64,000 nt of DNA from NCBI RefSeq assembly GCF_000003815.2, contig NC_049996.1:10283545-10347544 (forward strand), in the 5' to 3' direction. The DNA comes from Branchiostoma floridae (lineage: Eukaryota > Chordata > Leptocardii > Amphioxiformes > Branchiostomatidae). The notes under the pieces are model-generated. The model was given only the letters and a program-made list of their open reading frames with translations, was not told the origin of the DNA and did no database searches. Position numbers and translations under genes: made by a program. Below, in pieces: positions 20,628 to 35,600 of this stretch. Numbering within the stretch: the first letter of the stretch is position 1; every line of letters begins with the position of its first letter.

Positions 20628-23600
20628 CTAAACATACATGGAAGAATCCAGTCAATATAAGGGACCACTGTACATGGGCAGCACTGTCCATATAAATGTA
20701 CATGCAACACCTGGGGCACGTACAAAAATGATACTACACGTATTTACTAAAAGAATAAACCTTTACGCTATCTGAAGAGATTCGATTTACAACTGCAACA
20801 TACATATTAATTATATAATAGCAGTTTAACAAGGAGATCACACATACCGGTAGCTATCAGTCAAACAAAGTTCTCAATCTACTGAAATTGTCATTGAGGT
20901 GCAGGAATGTTGTAAAAATATTATCTCAGAAACGGGCTCCAAATAAAGCTTAAATAGACACCATTGATACACAATTCAAAGCAAAATCATGTGACTGATC
21001 ACTTTTTATTTATGTTTCTATGGGCTTACTGCACTACTCTACTTGTCTCCCCACTGACCTGGATCCACCACCACCACCACCCCCACGATGAGGTAGTGTT
21101 CCTCCAGCACCACGTTGGTGACCAGGGGGATCAGGTCCAGGGCCTCGTTCTCAGGTCCCTCTAGTTCTACCACTACCACCAGCAGGTTGGTCCAGGTGAA
21201 CACAGCACTGAAAACAACAACAACATCGTCAAACAACAACAACATCAGCAGACATTTATTACCTTTAACACATTTCTTGAAATTTATGTTATCTCTTTTT
21301 GTTCTGGCTGCTTCATGGCAAACTTAAAACCAGTAGACGTTTCCATTACTAAACAGAATGTGCTCTAATTACACACTTAAAACCACTGCAAACACTCTAT
21401 TTTTTCCTTACCGCAAAATCAAATCAGGATGAACTTGAAGACATTTATGTAAATATACATGTATTTACACACAACATAAGTTGCACCTGTTGGACAGAAA
21501 TGAATTCACATCATTTACCTTACATATTTCAAGTCACACATTTCTCTTAAGAACCTAACTATCCAGGTCAAATGTCCTTACAATAACTGAGTAATGATTG
21601 AGGAGAATGAATAGAATAAAAAATTGGTAAGGTAGGAGTGGGAATAGTCATCATTGTTGCGCTCTGCTCTGAAATTTGAAAGCATCCACCAATCGAAAAA
21701 GAAACTGTACACCAATCAGGAAAAGTGCTACCATTGAAAATACCAATGATGATTCACAATCATTACAGATAAAAAAACAATGATATGCTATCACTTCTTA
21801 AACATTACCATTCACAGATGTTCTTGTGACATCTGAGCACGCTGTTCTCAATGTCGATAGGGTGATACCGCATCCCCCGCAACATCAGGGTCTCGTCAAG
21901 CGAGCCCACAATGTACAGGGCATCATGGTACTCTACAGGGGAAGGAACAGGTTTTGTTAAATATAGCTATACAAAGTGTAACAGCTGATTGGAAAAAAAG
22001 CAGCTAAACTTGCATTACTGTCCCTGGTGCTGAATGACATTCATACTGGTATTGCTGTCCTTGGTGCTGATTGACATTCATACTGTTCCATACTGAAGTA
22101 AGTGTAAAAATACATCTTTGACAAAAAGTTCATTGTACATATTGGAAAACTATTGGGCGAAAATATCTATTAGATCGTACCCACACAAAGCTGCAATTAT
22201 GCTTCACATTCATTGGTTTCCAAAGTCTTCTAAAAAAACTATCATAAGGGTGACTGTAAAGTCTTAATTAGTCACATTTATAACTGAAGTTGATGAACAA
22301 CTTGCCACATCATTAAAAGGATATCACATGTAAGTAATGCATCAATATAAAAGCAATTTTTCAACAGCTGTCCAAAAGGTTTGACTACAGGGTATTGTGG
22401 AATGTCAGGGCTCGAAATACACTTTTCAGTCAACTTGCACCTGTGCAAGTTAAGCCAAAGGTAACTTGCACCAAAAGAAACTTACTTGCACAACCCAAAA
22501 TAGTGAACTGTTAACCCCTTATCTCCTCTTCTGAAAATTTGCAAATGTACGTGAGTAAATGGGGATACATACCGGTAAAGACCACATGTTTGGATATTTG
22601 TTTTTCCGTAGCGTATCTTATTTTTGGTTTGAAATTGTACAAACTGTTTCATAAAACTGTGAATTTAGCCTCAATTAAAGACAATTCAATGTCTACAACT
22701 CGATAAGATCCATAGATTTCTTCTGGACTCTTCGAGTGACATCCATCACAGTAACTATTCTTAAGCATCTCCAGAATGAAGTGGTAGAACCACTCAATAC
22801 AATACATATAACTGGAAAAACCAGTTGAACATATTAAAGTCACTAATTAGTACGCAAATGTAACTCATATGCAAATCAAAGTAAGACAGCACCATAGGAA
22901 TCATTAGCATTGTAGAGATGGATTTGTTTAAAAAAATAGTTTACCTGGATGTCTAACCAAATTTAGAAATAACAAATTTAGGCTTTTTTTTATTCAGTGT
23001 TATTTTCTTTTACCTTTCAATGACAGACAATATTCTCGGTGTGTGTAAGCTTTTCTAATGTCAGGTATTAGAGGACAAAAGTAACTTGCACTGGTGCAAG
23101 TTTGGTCTAAACTTACTTGCACCACACCAATTTTACTTGCACAAACTTGCATATGCATGTGGTATTTCGAGCCCTGAATGTGTATAGCAAGGAATGCTGG
23201 GATGGCTGTATCCCCTCCCCTGCTTTGACCTTTACTGACCTCCTGCGTGATTGGTGAGGTCCGTCTGTCGGAGGAAGCCCAGGTAGCCGGTTCTGGAGTA
23301 GACCTGCGTGGTGTCGCCTGTGGTCAGGCTGGCTGAGAAGTGGTCATTCTGCAAGGACTCGTCTCCGTAGATGGTGAAGTAGCCACTGGCACTGTGTGGA
23401 CTGGACACCCAGATCTGAGGACAAGTGTAAATCAATATGACTTATGTATCTACATTTTCTATTACTGTAAATGCAGAAAGGTTGCTGTGGTTTTGTTTTT
23501 GTGTTTTTTTGCGGGGACCAATTCACCGCAAACTTAAAAGATCCGCGAACAATTTTATGTATGAGACTGCAGTTCATGGTGCCTACAGGAACATTTTCCC

Positions 23601-26600
23601 ACCACTGCGAAAGTAAATCCCCGCAAACTTAACCAAAAAGTAATCAGAACAGTAACAGTAAACAAAAACAGAACAGTAACAGTAAACTGTATCTTTCAAA
23701 CAGAAACCAGCCAATATGTGTATTCAGGTACATTGGATTAGAAGATCAAACATTTTTCAACGGGTGTTGTGGCCTGTATGATTAGAGTGATTCTAACAAA
23801 TACCGGTAATTGAAAATCTAATAACACAATGAACATAAAATCATAAAATTCTGAGGAGTGGAAAGCTATTTGATATACATCATTTAAGATGTCTACGATG
23901 CCATAGAAATCTACATTTCTTCAACTGAAACTGTTTGTTTTAACGCACTTCTGTTAGAATGCAATACTTTGTTGGTAGACAGTACAATTTACAACATTAT
24001 TGTCAGAATTGTAGAAGGGTTGTACCCACCTCTCCCAGATGGGAGTCCCCACACTGCCCCTTTGTCTCAGGGTTAGCTATCACCACCTTCACTCCTGGCA
24101 GGATCTGGGGAGAGAGAAAGTATGGTTACTCTGGGCTTAAACAATATGTCTTACTGTTTACAGAAAAGGAGCAGAACAGTGACAAAGTAAAGTGACTGTT
24201 GGAATGGTAATAGGAAAGTGTTAAGTATAAAGCCTCTCAAAGGAAAGTACAAGGATTTACATTGTGCAAGCTAATGCACAGGATATTCATGCTATCTTAC
24301 ATTGAACTTGAGTAACCACTGTGCTGTTAATATCAGTATTACATGTTTGGATCATTAAACTGAACATGTACAGGGAGAACAGTGCCCTGAAACTACTTGT
24401 AAAATCTAGGAAGGAGAAAACAGTACTACTACAGTCTCTTACCTTTCCCGACTCCATGAGACACAGGCTGTGAGGACTGCCCTTCTCCACCAGGGTGACT
24501 CTGTCATTCCGCAGGGCTCGCATGTCCACAAACACAGACGTGGGGTCGGGGCCAGACGTACCCTGTATAGGACATGGGGCAAGGTGGTCTTTTGGTTAGG
24601 GTTGGTGATGTAGAATTTAAAGGTTGTTGGATTGAATCCCTTGTATGTTGTGCCTGTGGGAAATTTCAACTATTCCCTCGCTCAAATCAGGTGAAAATGT
24701 ATATCTAGCTTTGATTATAGATTATCTTGTCGGAAGGGATGAAAACTGAAGGTCCCATGTTTGAGGAAAGCCTCTTTTTTAAGAGCCTACCAGAGTCTGA
24801 TCAATAAAAGGAGTGATGTTACCTAGTCTGGGTTGATAAAACCTTAGTCTTATGCAGCTTGCATTTACTACATAGACTTATGGCTGTATGAGAAATAAAC
24901 AAAACACTAACAGAGATAAAACAACACAACACCACTAAGCAGTTTTATTCTTTACACAACTGCTTTCCCTCAACACAAAAAGAAGGATGATTTAGTACAG
25001 CCAGTAAAGTATCTGTGTGACAGTTACCTGGCAACAGACAGCAACATTGACCCTGCAGCCGAAGGTGGTGCTGACAGCGCGGGGGGACAGCCCCACGTCC
25101 TTGAACAGCTTAGAGAAGGAGTTACACAGGTTTATTCTGGGTCTCTCCTCCGCAACAACCACACAGGTCCGCACACCTGACAGGTTCACACCCTTGGCCT
25201 GGTAAGGAAAAAAACAAGAGCACATGTTAGAGGGCCATATTTTTTTTACTGAGACAAGGGCTGTCTCCAGCTTGAAATCATTTCCCTCTTACAATGGAAT
25301 TAATTTTCATTTCAGCTTAGATGGTGAAATTCTTGTCCATCCAAACAAGTACATTTCTGTCCCTAATTGAGATAAAGGGCCTTAAATACATTTCAAAGCC
25401 ATACGGTTCCCCTGAAAGAAAGCCATTTGAGATGTATTTAACATCTTTTTACTAGTTTACTGTGAAAAACTTCCAGAAACATGTCCTTACCCTCAAGGTA
25501 CCAGTTGACCCTCCCAGTCCCTTGGTGCTGATCTCGATCACTCCATATGAGCAGAACACATCACGCACTGGAAACAAGAAATATGTTTAGTCCAGATACT
25601 TAGCAATAGTTATGTTAACAAAAAAGTATGAAATAACAGTTAGAACTACTGACTTATCACTAGTAGATGTAGATGTGGAATCTGTGACTCCATTCTGTTG
25701 TAAAAATGCATTTGTGTTACCTTTATTTTGACTGACAGCCATGAGCCAGAGTGAGGGGTTAGCCTCCACGTCTGCAGGGGGGATCAGGATGGTGTGGTGA
25801 CCTGCATACACCCTGGGGTTAAAGAGCAAAGGTCATAATTGATGGTTGTGTATAGTTTTCTTAGGGCTTTAATGATGCTGACTCCATGTACAATCTATGT
25901 TGGTGAACTTGTTTTCTGTGTCCACAGTCATCTGAGTACTACATTTAGCTGGTGAGTAGGAAGATGACTGCAAAAAACAGACTTCCCTGAGTGGCAGGAA
26001 GTACAAGTAGTAGAGCTCAGAGGTGGTAGACTTAGTCTTTAATCAGGCAAGACAGTCCACGTCATGGAAGAGGCTACTAAGGTACTGTTACTTGTCTGTC
26101 TGCTAGTGTGTGTTTTTTGCAGATACATATATTTTACATGCTAGTAAGTAAGTACTAGGTACAAGCTACACATTGAGTATCAAAAAGTGACACCAATGAC
26201 ATAACAAAACTGTACTGCTGTTGCATCTAGAAGTTGATTTAACTTATAGTTACACTGTGACATGCACAACTAGTAAGAGTATATCTTACCCCACTAAGCA
26301 CCAGAGTACGAAGCCCAGCCCACAGAAGGGGTCCAGACACAGGGCGATGGTTCTGGACGGGTACAGTTCTGCCTGCAGCTTCAACGAGCGGGACAGGTTA
26401 CTGGCCGCAGAGTGGGACATCTGAGGAAAACAACACAACAACGTTTTAATATTTAAACATTTAAAATCTGTAGAATACATACTAGTAACGATAAATGCTA
26501 AATATATGTTTGTAGTCATAGGAATCACTTCTACTTTCAACATAGTTTACCATTCCTTGACACCCTAAAGGGCATCCCAGAAGATGGTGAAAGGAGCAAG

Positions 26601-29600
26601 TCTTCAACAGACTTAGAGGGGTTGGGGTCAATAGAGCCAATTGGAGGCCCTATACCAGAAACATCCTGAAGAGAGATTTCTACAGCTGTTGTGCATCAGA
26701 AGTTGATACCCTGATTGATTGATTGATTAATTGGTTGATTGATTAATTGGTTGATTGGTCAATTGATTGATTGATAACTCACCTTGATACCTGCCAGCAT
26801 GCCCGTAGTGGAGACACTGAAGTCCAGGTAAGCCAGCATCTCAGGTGTGGGTTAGAGTTATTGATTTATTTATCGGTTGATTGATAACTCACCTTGATAC
26901 CAGCCAGCATGCCCGTAGTGGAGACACTAAAGTCCAGGTAAGCCAGCATCTCAGGTGTGGGAGCCCGGTAGATACTGGACAGCTTTTTTCTGGGCGTGTC
27001 GTCACAGTCTAACAACACTGGCCACGTCTTCACATCTATTGCACTAGCTGCCTCCTGGGTGGAAATGACGAATATTCAATAAGATTAAATCTCATTGAAT
27101 GAAACAATCTACTTTAAGAAATGCAAAATACGTGTGTTGCAAAAAGTCTGTTACACACATTAATTGATTTCCAGCAAACACTGTACACAAGTTAGGCAAC
27201 TATTTAGTCATTCATTCCTTCATTCATTCATTCATGGGTTCTTTGGCTCACTCACTAACTGACTGACTGACTGACTGACTGACTGACTGACTGACTGACT
27301 GACTGACTCTTCCATTCAATGGCACTATCCCTTACTTTAGACTTGAGTAGTTTTAGCATAGTTCCCATGGTGAGGACTGCCACAGACTTGCTGACATCCA
27401 CGATCATCTTGACAGTGGGGAGGGTGGTGGCGATGTTCTGGTGGTGGGGAGGGCGCACGGGGACTGGAACAGCACCTGGTGGATAGAACCACAGGTCAAA
27501 GGTCAGGTAAGGTAACTTTTAGATCTTTATGATGTACATTTTTATAGCTGTGCGGGATCAGGTCAGAAAACCTACAAAATCGCCATGAAAAAATAAGGAC
27601 TTTTTTTACTTAAAAGTACATGTATGTGAGATTCATTACCATTTGATACTGTTATTGCAAATGTCATTTGTCACAAAAATGACAACTATAACAGGACTAT
27701 AGATAATGACAATGTACTTACCAACATAGAAACAGCCATACACAGCTGCAATAAGGTCAATACCTGGAGAACGAGATAGATTTGATTTTAATGGATTCTC
27801 ATTCGATCACTTCAGACAAACTGGTTGTGTACACAGAACTATCCTATCCTAGGATTTACGTTTTAAGTACCGACCTGGCTCAGATATAAGGTGCTATATA
27901 CTGTATATCATGATTTCCAGGTATACTTTACACCATCACAGTTTCACTTTAATCATCTTTCTCAAGAAACAACTAACACTTTCTAACAGCTAGACGTAAA
28001 TGACAGATGGATTTCCGATCCTAGAGGCAGCCCTGCTTTAGATAGTCACACTCTCACTATTACATTTTCCAATTGTATTTTGTACAATCACAGTTCAGAA
28101 ACTATAACAATAACCATAACAAATAACAATAACAAATACCACCTGCATATGCAGGTTAGTGCAGGTAAAATTTCAGCTGTGCAGGTATTTCTGGTGTACC
28201 TGCACCTAACTTGCACAGGTCAATGTAAAGGGCTTTATACATAAATGTCCTGTGATCAAGGTGTATGTGGATTGTTATAAGCTGCATTGACTTTTACCAC
28301 CAATTATGTATAAAAGAAAAAATAGCAATAGTTCCTGAACAATTTTAGTATGATCCATACTTCCAAAATTCAGAGTGGTGCAGGTAAAATTTGTCTGGTG
28401 CAGGTAATTTTCAATGTTACCTGCACCTGTACAGGTATGCAGAAAAAAGTATTTCAAGCCCTGCTAACACTTCTAACTGTTAGACATGAATGACAGATGG
28501 ATTTCCGGTCCTGTACTGACCAGGAGTGAAGATAAGAGCCACGTGGTCGCCTGTGTTGATCTTCCCCTTCTCCAGCAGCAGGCAGCCGATCCTCTCCGCA
28601 CGCTTGTGCAGCTGCATACAGGACACGGCACCCGCACCCCCTCCCTGTAAACAAACAAACAGACAACAATAATCACAAACTGTTTCTTAGCAGACATTGC
28701 AGACACATACAATGTAGACTGGGGCTCATAGTCTATGGTAAAGCAGTTAAGCTGAATTTTATGTCATGCAGAAGATTCATTTGGCAACACATGTACAAAC
28801 AACAAGAATAATCACAAACTGTTGGTTAGATCTCCTATACTACAGACAAATATACAGTCACATAGTCTACGGTATACCAGTTCCACCTGAATCTTGTCAT
28901 GCAGGGCAACACATGCAATAGGTTAAAATCTCATAGGCCACAAATCTTGAATCTCAAAGGCTATTACATGTATATTGCTCAGTCACTGATGAAAGATCAC
29001 AGATTGTGGTAGTAGCTAAATGTCTGACAATATACACAAAATGGCAGCATCAAAGTCCTCCAAACTGGTTCCTACAACATGCCTTTGAAGTATAATGTAG
29101 AAACTATAGAAAGACAGTATACAACACACATATTTACACACAGAAGTAAAACTTCAGTCCACTGACAAACATGTAGACGTTTGTCTACTCTACAGCAAAC
29201 ACATTGTACAGGTTACGTCTCAACACACGAGTATAAGCTGGAAGAGGGGTCTGTGAGTGAATGAGGGAATGAGAGAATGAAATGTGAAGGTGTATCAGTA
29301 ACCATGCAGCAGCCTCCAGCATTCCTTGTTCTATAACCATGGAGCCATTCCTTCAGTGGGACAGTCTGGGTCTGGGCAACACAAACACAGTACCATACAA
29401 CCTAAGGGTGCAATGAGCCCAGTAATACATGTACCTAATAGATGGTAAAGCATCAAAACAGCAGGAAAATCAATTGGCCTAAGTTTGCAAGGTGCAAGTG
29501 ACAATTTTCAATTCGTAGTAATATGTTCTGTATACTCTTGATCATTGTATAATTTTTGGGTCAACTTTTGCAGGTCAACGAGCCTCATTCAATGTGATAG

Positions 29601-32600
29601 GGGAGATCTTTGGGCTTAAAATACACTGGACTCTCAGGTGATTTTGAGATTCAACGGCCAATGACTGTGTGACAGGCATAAAGACTATATCTTATTTAGA
29701 CTGGTTTGCTGCTTGAAAAGATTTCTTTATTCCTCACAGAGTCACAGAGTCAAAAATTATCCATGGAAAATTGTTGCACAGTAAAATACATTCTATTTTT
29801 GACAATGGCAAGAATAGAGTAGCACTGAAATTGCGGACCAGGTTGTAAGGTACTGTTTGTGAGCCATGAGACCCAGACTGTAGAGAAGCCAGGCATGATC
29901 TCAGTCTACACAGCATTCACTAGTTCTGCAGCCAGGCTACATCTGGAGAGAGTGCACACTGGTTTAGTAAAGCACATTCAACCTGCACTGGAACAAATGG
30001 CAACAACTGCTGACTGATAAATCTTTCTTTGTCACTAGAGGGAATCCATGAGCCTGTAATGTCACCGAGAATTTGGACAAGCATACCACTGATTCTGACA
30101 TTTACCGGTAAAATGACTCTGCTGCACTTGTACAAGATGCGCAGCGTAAGAAGATCCCCATGGCGCATTTGTAGCTTGCTAGGGGACCGTGCGGTTGTTT
30201 CACTCGCAGTGTATAGGGCACTGCATTGGAAGGCAGAGCCCATCCCTCTCCTTCCACTGCCAATCAAGTTCCCAACCGAAGTCAGGTAGTAGTACCCAAT
30301 TTTACACCTGGGTAGAGTGAGGAAAGTCTTGTAAAGAGCATTTCCCAGGGCATGAAAGCTACCCAGGAATGTCCGGAATAGAACTCTAACCATTTGATCT
30401 CGTGACTGCTAGCATAGAAACAATTTATTAGTCAAATAGAGGTGACTTCTCTTGACTCCACATTTTGCACCTCAGATGATCATCTCCTTTGCTTTGTTTT
30501 CATTAGAGAAGAACTGAAAACTTGGGTTCAAAGACTACAAATCACATTTGGTAGGAGCTACCAGTTCTTTGCCATTTGTTCCTGTGCGGTTCTACCAGAG
30601 ATCTACATGAGAGCACACAGTGGGTTTGTGACATTAGAAGTACCCCAGAGCCAGTCCTCAGGAGCCGTGAAATGCTGCCACTCCGCACACGGTATGCTGT
30701 GGTCTGTGGAACATGAAAAGTGAACCTTTGAAACACCCCTGTTTTTTGAGTGGTGCAGTCCTGGATTGATCCATTCCATCAAGGGTATTTTTTTGTGGTA
30801 TTTCACTGCAGCATGCTTTATACAGTGATTTTTTTAATATGTCAAAGTGTTGTAAATTTCATACATCGTCATGCATTTCCAAGTAATTTGGTACATACTC
30901 CCAAAACATAATCATATAACTGGAACTAAGACTGATATATTCTGAGCTGAAAGGGGAATTTACTCTAGTAAAGTTGGTTTTGGCTGATTCAATCCAATTC
31001 TGGAAAGCTTGGAAGATTGTGATTCTTAACAGGTCTTCTGGGATAGCATAAATGCATTCCCTATACTTCGGGTATTTAGAGAAAATGCAAGATTGGGAAA
31101 ATGGTGGAGCCTACAAAGACTGCCTACACTAAGCCTAGCTCAGAAAAGGTACTAATATATATGAATCTATACTGGAATACAATCTCTATAGTGCTTTGGG
31201 AGGTTTGGACAGTCCTATGTAACAGATGATGAACTTCTACTTTGCTATGGCTATTCCTATACATGGGTACAAAGTCCAATGGGCAAGAGAATCCAAGAAA
31301 GAGTTTTTCATTCATTCATTCATCAAGTACACTTGAAAGTCACCTTTGCATTGAGTTGTGAGAAGAGAACCTCCTCCGGAGTGGTGGCTGCTCTCCACTG
31401 CAGGATTTCTGACAGGAACTGATGCTGGACAAAAGAAACAACAATGTAATGTCAATAAGGAGAAATAAACGAGACACCGGTATGAAAGGTGAAGTTGACA
31501 CAGCTTGAAGAAACTGCTGGAGATGAATGATACTGAAGGACTTTTTAACCTTCCCCCTGCTTGTTTGAGTTGTCAAACAATAGAAGGGCTGTAGGGGGAG
31601 GGTTAAGCTGATTGTCACCTGCTTAAGGTTAGTTAGTAGACTAACAGTGTGAGAACTTATATGAGTATAGGAGTTTCACACAGTGTAACAAGATGTAGAT
31701 AAAGGAGTGCTATGCTTTCATGTACATAACAAGAGAATAATAAAAAGAGAATCAGAGGAATTTAGTGACTTTACAAACAGGGCTGATAAAGATGGTCTGA
31801 AGAGGAGGGGTAATAAAGTGATGTTTGAACATGAGAAAAGAAACAATGAACTATAATTGAACATACTTTTGTAACTTAAAAGTATGTGAGCTTGCCTCTA
31901 ACAGACTCCCTAAGTTGCTGGAAAAATAGTAGAACTTGACCGAAAACACACAGAATACACAGATAACATGCCAGAGAAGTTAGCTGGCTTGGGAGTCCAG
32001 TTTTCAACTTCAGGACTGTCAAGCCATGCCAGCTAAATCCTTTGGTATGTTATCTGTCTTATGGGCCCAAGTTCTATTTTTTTTCAGCAACCTACATGTA
32101 TATAGCTCGGAGGTCTGGTTGAGACTACAAATGTATATGCATGGACAGCAAAATTTGGGGTTTGCAATGAAACATATACAAAATGAGCAAGGAGAGTTTT
32201 ATCATGAGCAGTTTACAAATTGCAAAGCACAGTCTCTGACTGAAAGTGGAAAGAAATTAAAGCAAGATGTTCCATTATACATGTAAAGGCCATAGGGCAG
32301 GTGACAATGAAATTCATATCATAGGATTTAAATTTGCACACAAACTATTGTACTGCATTATACAAGATTAGAACAAGTGATAAATGTGCACGTCGCTAAA
32401 GCTTGACATGGAGGACAACTTGATATACAAGTGTCAAACATGACTTTAAACAGCCCTCCAAAGGTTTGATTTTCGGGCTTGCCATTGGTTGAGAGTTCTA
32501 TCGAGCGTCGGTACCGTATTCTCTCCTGTGAAGTGCATGCACGAGTGTGTGACGTAGCAAATGGTAACAAAAACAGTGCTATACTCTACCAACCACAATC

Positions 32601-35600
32601 ACCGGTTTACACAGTCACGTAAACAAAAGGTGCAGGATAGGTCGTAGGATTGTTGGGATTATGCTGTACAGTAGTCTAAATAGTAGGTCTCCGTCAAAAT
32701 CATTCATTGTCTTTATCACAATAGTTTGTGTATGAGTGTTTGGTTGCATGACTGTTGTAAAAGTAGTGAAATAAAATGTTTATTTGGATATAGAATAATT
32801 CCAAATTAAGTTTATAAAATTCATTCTCAGAATCTATACATCAAGTGTTCAACGTGCCAAGAGAATGGTAAAAGCAGCCAATGTTGGTCAACCAATCAAA
32901 TTAAATGTAAGAAAAAGCAGACCAAAGACATGTACGTCGTAATGTACATTATGTAACATGCTGTGTGGTTGGATTACGTTAAACAAACTTGCAAGCATGT
33001 CATTGTTTACTTGTCATTTCTTAAATATGCATTTATAAGTTTATAAAAATAAAGTATGAATGTTGCATGTTTTGGTACAAAGTAAAGGCACTGAAGTGTT
33101 ATAATATGTAAAGTGCACTGTGCTGGGATAAGGGCATGCTTTGTGCAGGGTGCTTCGCTTCAGGTGGAGAGAATACAGTACGGGCCGCCGCGTGGTTCTA
33201 GGTTCGAAAAGCGTCTCACGGTTTTTCCTGTCGACTCGATGGGATCGCTCGGGATGTGCTGTTTGCCGCTCAACCGCAGGGAGGAGAAACCCTGGAATTC
33301 AAGGAAACGTTCCCAGCAAAAAACAAAACAAAAAAGTTAATGAGAGCATACCAAAATGAGGAAGAGAGGTCTTCCAGAGGGATAGCTTTCAGAGAAAGAT
33401 TTGAGAAGAACTTTTAGAGAGAAGAAACTGGGAAACTGAGAAGTTCAGAGTTCCAGAGTTGCACCAATGTGGGAAAGTCTGAGGGAATGTACGTCAGGTG
33501 TTGTAAGTGTGAAGGTAGTGCAGTTCAACATAACAGGCAACACAAAAGGATATTTACATACATTCTGAACACATATGATGACTATGCTACAACTGTGCAT
33601 TCTGTATCTATATTATAAAAATATACATGTCACAGATATATGTAAACCAAGTGTTGGTCTAAGACTTTGAGAAAAATATTTGAAAGGAATGAAAACTGTG
33701 GAAAGGTGGCTTCCCAATTCTTTTTCTGTTTATGTCAAATTCTGCATGACAACAGAAGCGATTATGGTATAATAATGCCTCCATATCAGTAACGTCTGAA
33801 ATGAGAGGATACCATTACAGAAAATTAACACTAAAAGGTACTTTCAAATCCAATGTATTACCTTCAAGACCTGAAAATGAAATGAATGGCGATTATACAT
33901 GTATGGAAAATAACCCAAGCATGTACCGTTAGTTGTGGGAAGACTTTCCTGCATTTCTGACAGACCCAGAAAGAGGGCGCTAGTGCAGCAGCTGTACCAA
34001 CCTTTCTATACTGCTCGTCGTCCCCGTCCAGAGTTCCGATGTCCCTGCCCTGTGCGCCCGCGATGCGCCGACCCTGCACCAAGTTGCCCACCATGACGGA
34101 CGATGGACCAACTTCTGGAGGGAATTTTTGCAGAAAACACACACAGAGAACACCATTAAACTGTCTACATGTACGGAACAAGTCGCTGGCGTGATTTTCC
34201 CTTGCTCCATTACAAAGTCCTTCTGGGGGCAGAAGCACTGTACAGGTGCATGTACAGGTATAACTGCTAGCTTGGAGTGTTGTAAGTGAGTGTGAATGTT
34301 GAAGGATAAAACATTTCATGTTATTGACATAACAAAATGTAACAATCATAGCAAATAAAATTCTTCTACAGGACTTCACACAACACTGGAAGACAAACAA
34401 TCCATTTTTACCTTCTCTCGGCAAGAATAAGATAAAACATACTCATTTTGCCAACTTTCCATGCAAACACATAAGCAAAATACCTGGATGTTTCTGTCTT
34501 GGCTTTGGAAGATTTGTAACACACCTGTTGGAATGGAAAAAGAACCAATTAGGACAGCAACATAAAACCTTTATAAGAGATACATTCTAAGATGGGAATA
34601 GCCACTGATGATTTATTATGCCAACAAATTGTATAAATATTAAATTAATATGGTGTTAAGAAACTGAGGCCCAAGTGCACATGAAAGAGGTGCATTTTTA
34701 CTGTCTTCACTTCAAACCTTCAAATTTTCTTCAATACTTCTGAAGCAAGGGCAAGTTAAACACAAAGATTTTGGCAAGTTTACAACAAAGATTTTATCCC
34801 TCTCTGGGATTTTTCTTCTCATTCTGACCCTACTACACCGGATGAACCAACACTTACGTATGCGGACACATCAACACATTACAGGGGTGCAGGCTGCCTT
34901 CCATAAACCTCTGCTTGGTCTCCCACAGGTGGATACCACCCAACGGGGTCTGCAAACATGGGAAATACCACTGTTAAGCATTGGTGTATGTGTAGGTTAT
35001 AGGTAGTGCATTTCCTTCAAGAGATGCTAGGTGGTGCTCCTGCACCAGTCAACACTTAATAATGTGTACATGTACAAGAAGTTGCTAACCAGTGATACAT
35101 TTGTTTGTAAACCAAAGCAACTGCAAATTCAGGCTGCATTTATGGTGCATGCGTAGGCTACAGGTGGTGCAATTCTTTCAACAGATGGTAGTACACTATA
35201 CAATCAGACTGTACAACAAATCAATGACTGGTGCCTAAGTGTTTTTATTTGTCTATGTACTGTGTATGCCATGCGTTGTCTAGTTGTTGTAAGAATTTAC
35301 TCTGAGTCACATTGTAAGATCAACAGCATTCAGAGGTGCTTCTGCTAAGAATTAATCTCTGTAAGGTTGATTTTAATGAATAAAGAAAGAAAGAAAGAAA
35401 GGTAGGTGGTGCTCCTGCACCAGTCGAGGTTTTGAAACATGTACAAGCAGTTGGTAACCAGTGATAAATTTGTGAATCAAAACAGCAACACAGAAAGTGG
35501 AAAACATGGAAAATATTACAATGTATCCTGATAGACACTGATACTCTGAGTAAGGTAATGTCTGGCAACTGGTCAATCTTGACAACTGAGTGTACAAAAA

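Noticed and set aside
21067-21083. CCACCACCACC microsatellite
   Set aside because: It is coding sequence for the conserved VVVVVD stretch in DIP2 exon W37.
29920-30393. 157-codon minus-strand open frame as a gene
   Set aside because: No domain, no splice sites and low-complexity composition. It lies wholly inside a DIP2 intron and may belong to a repeat.
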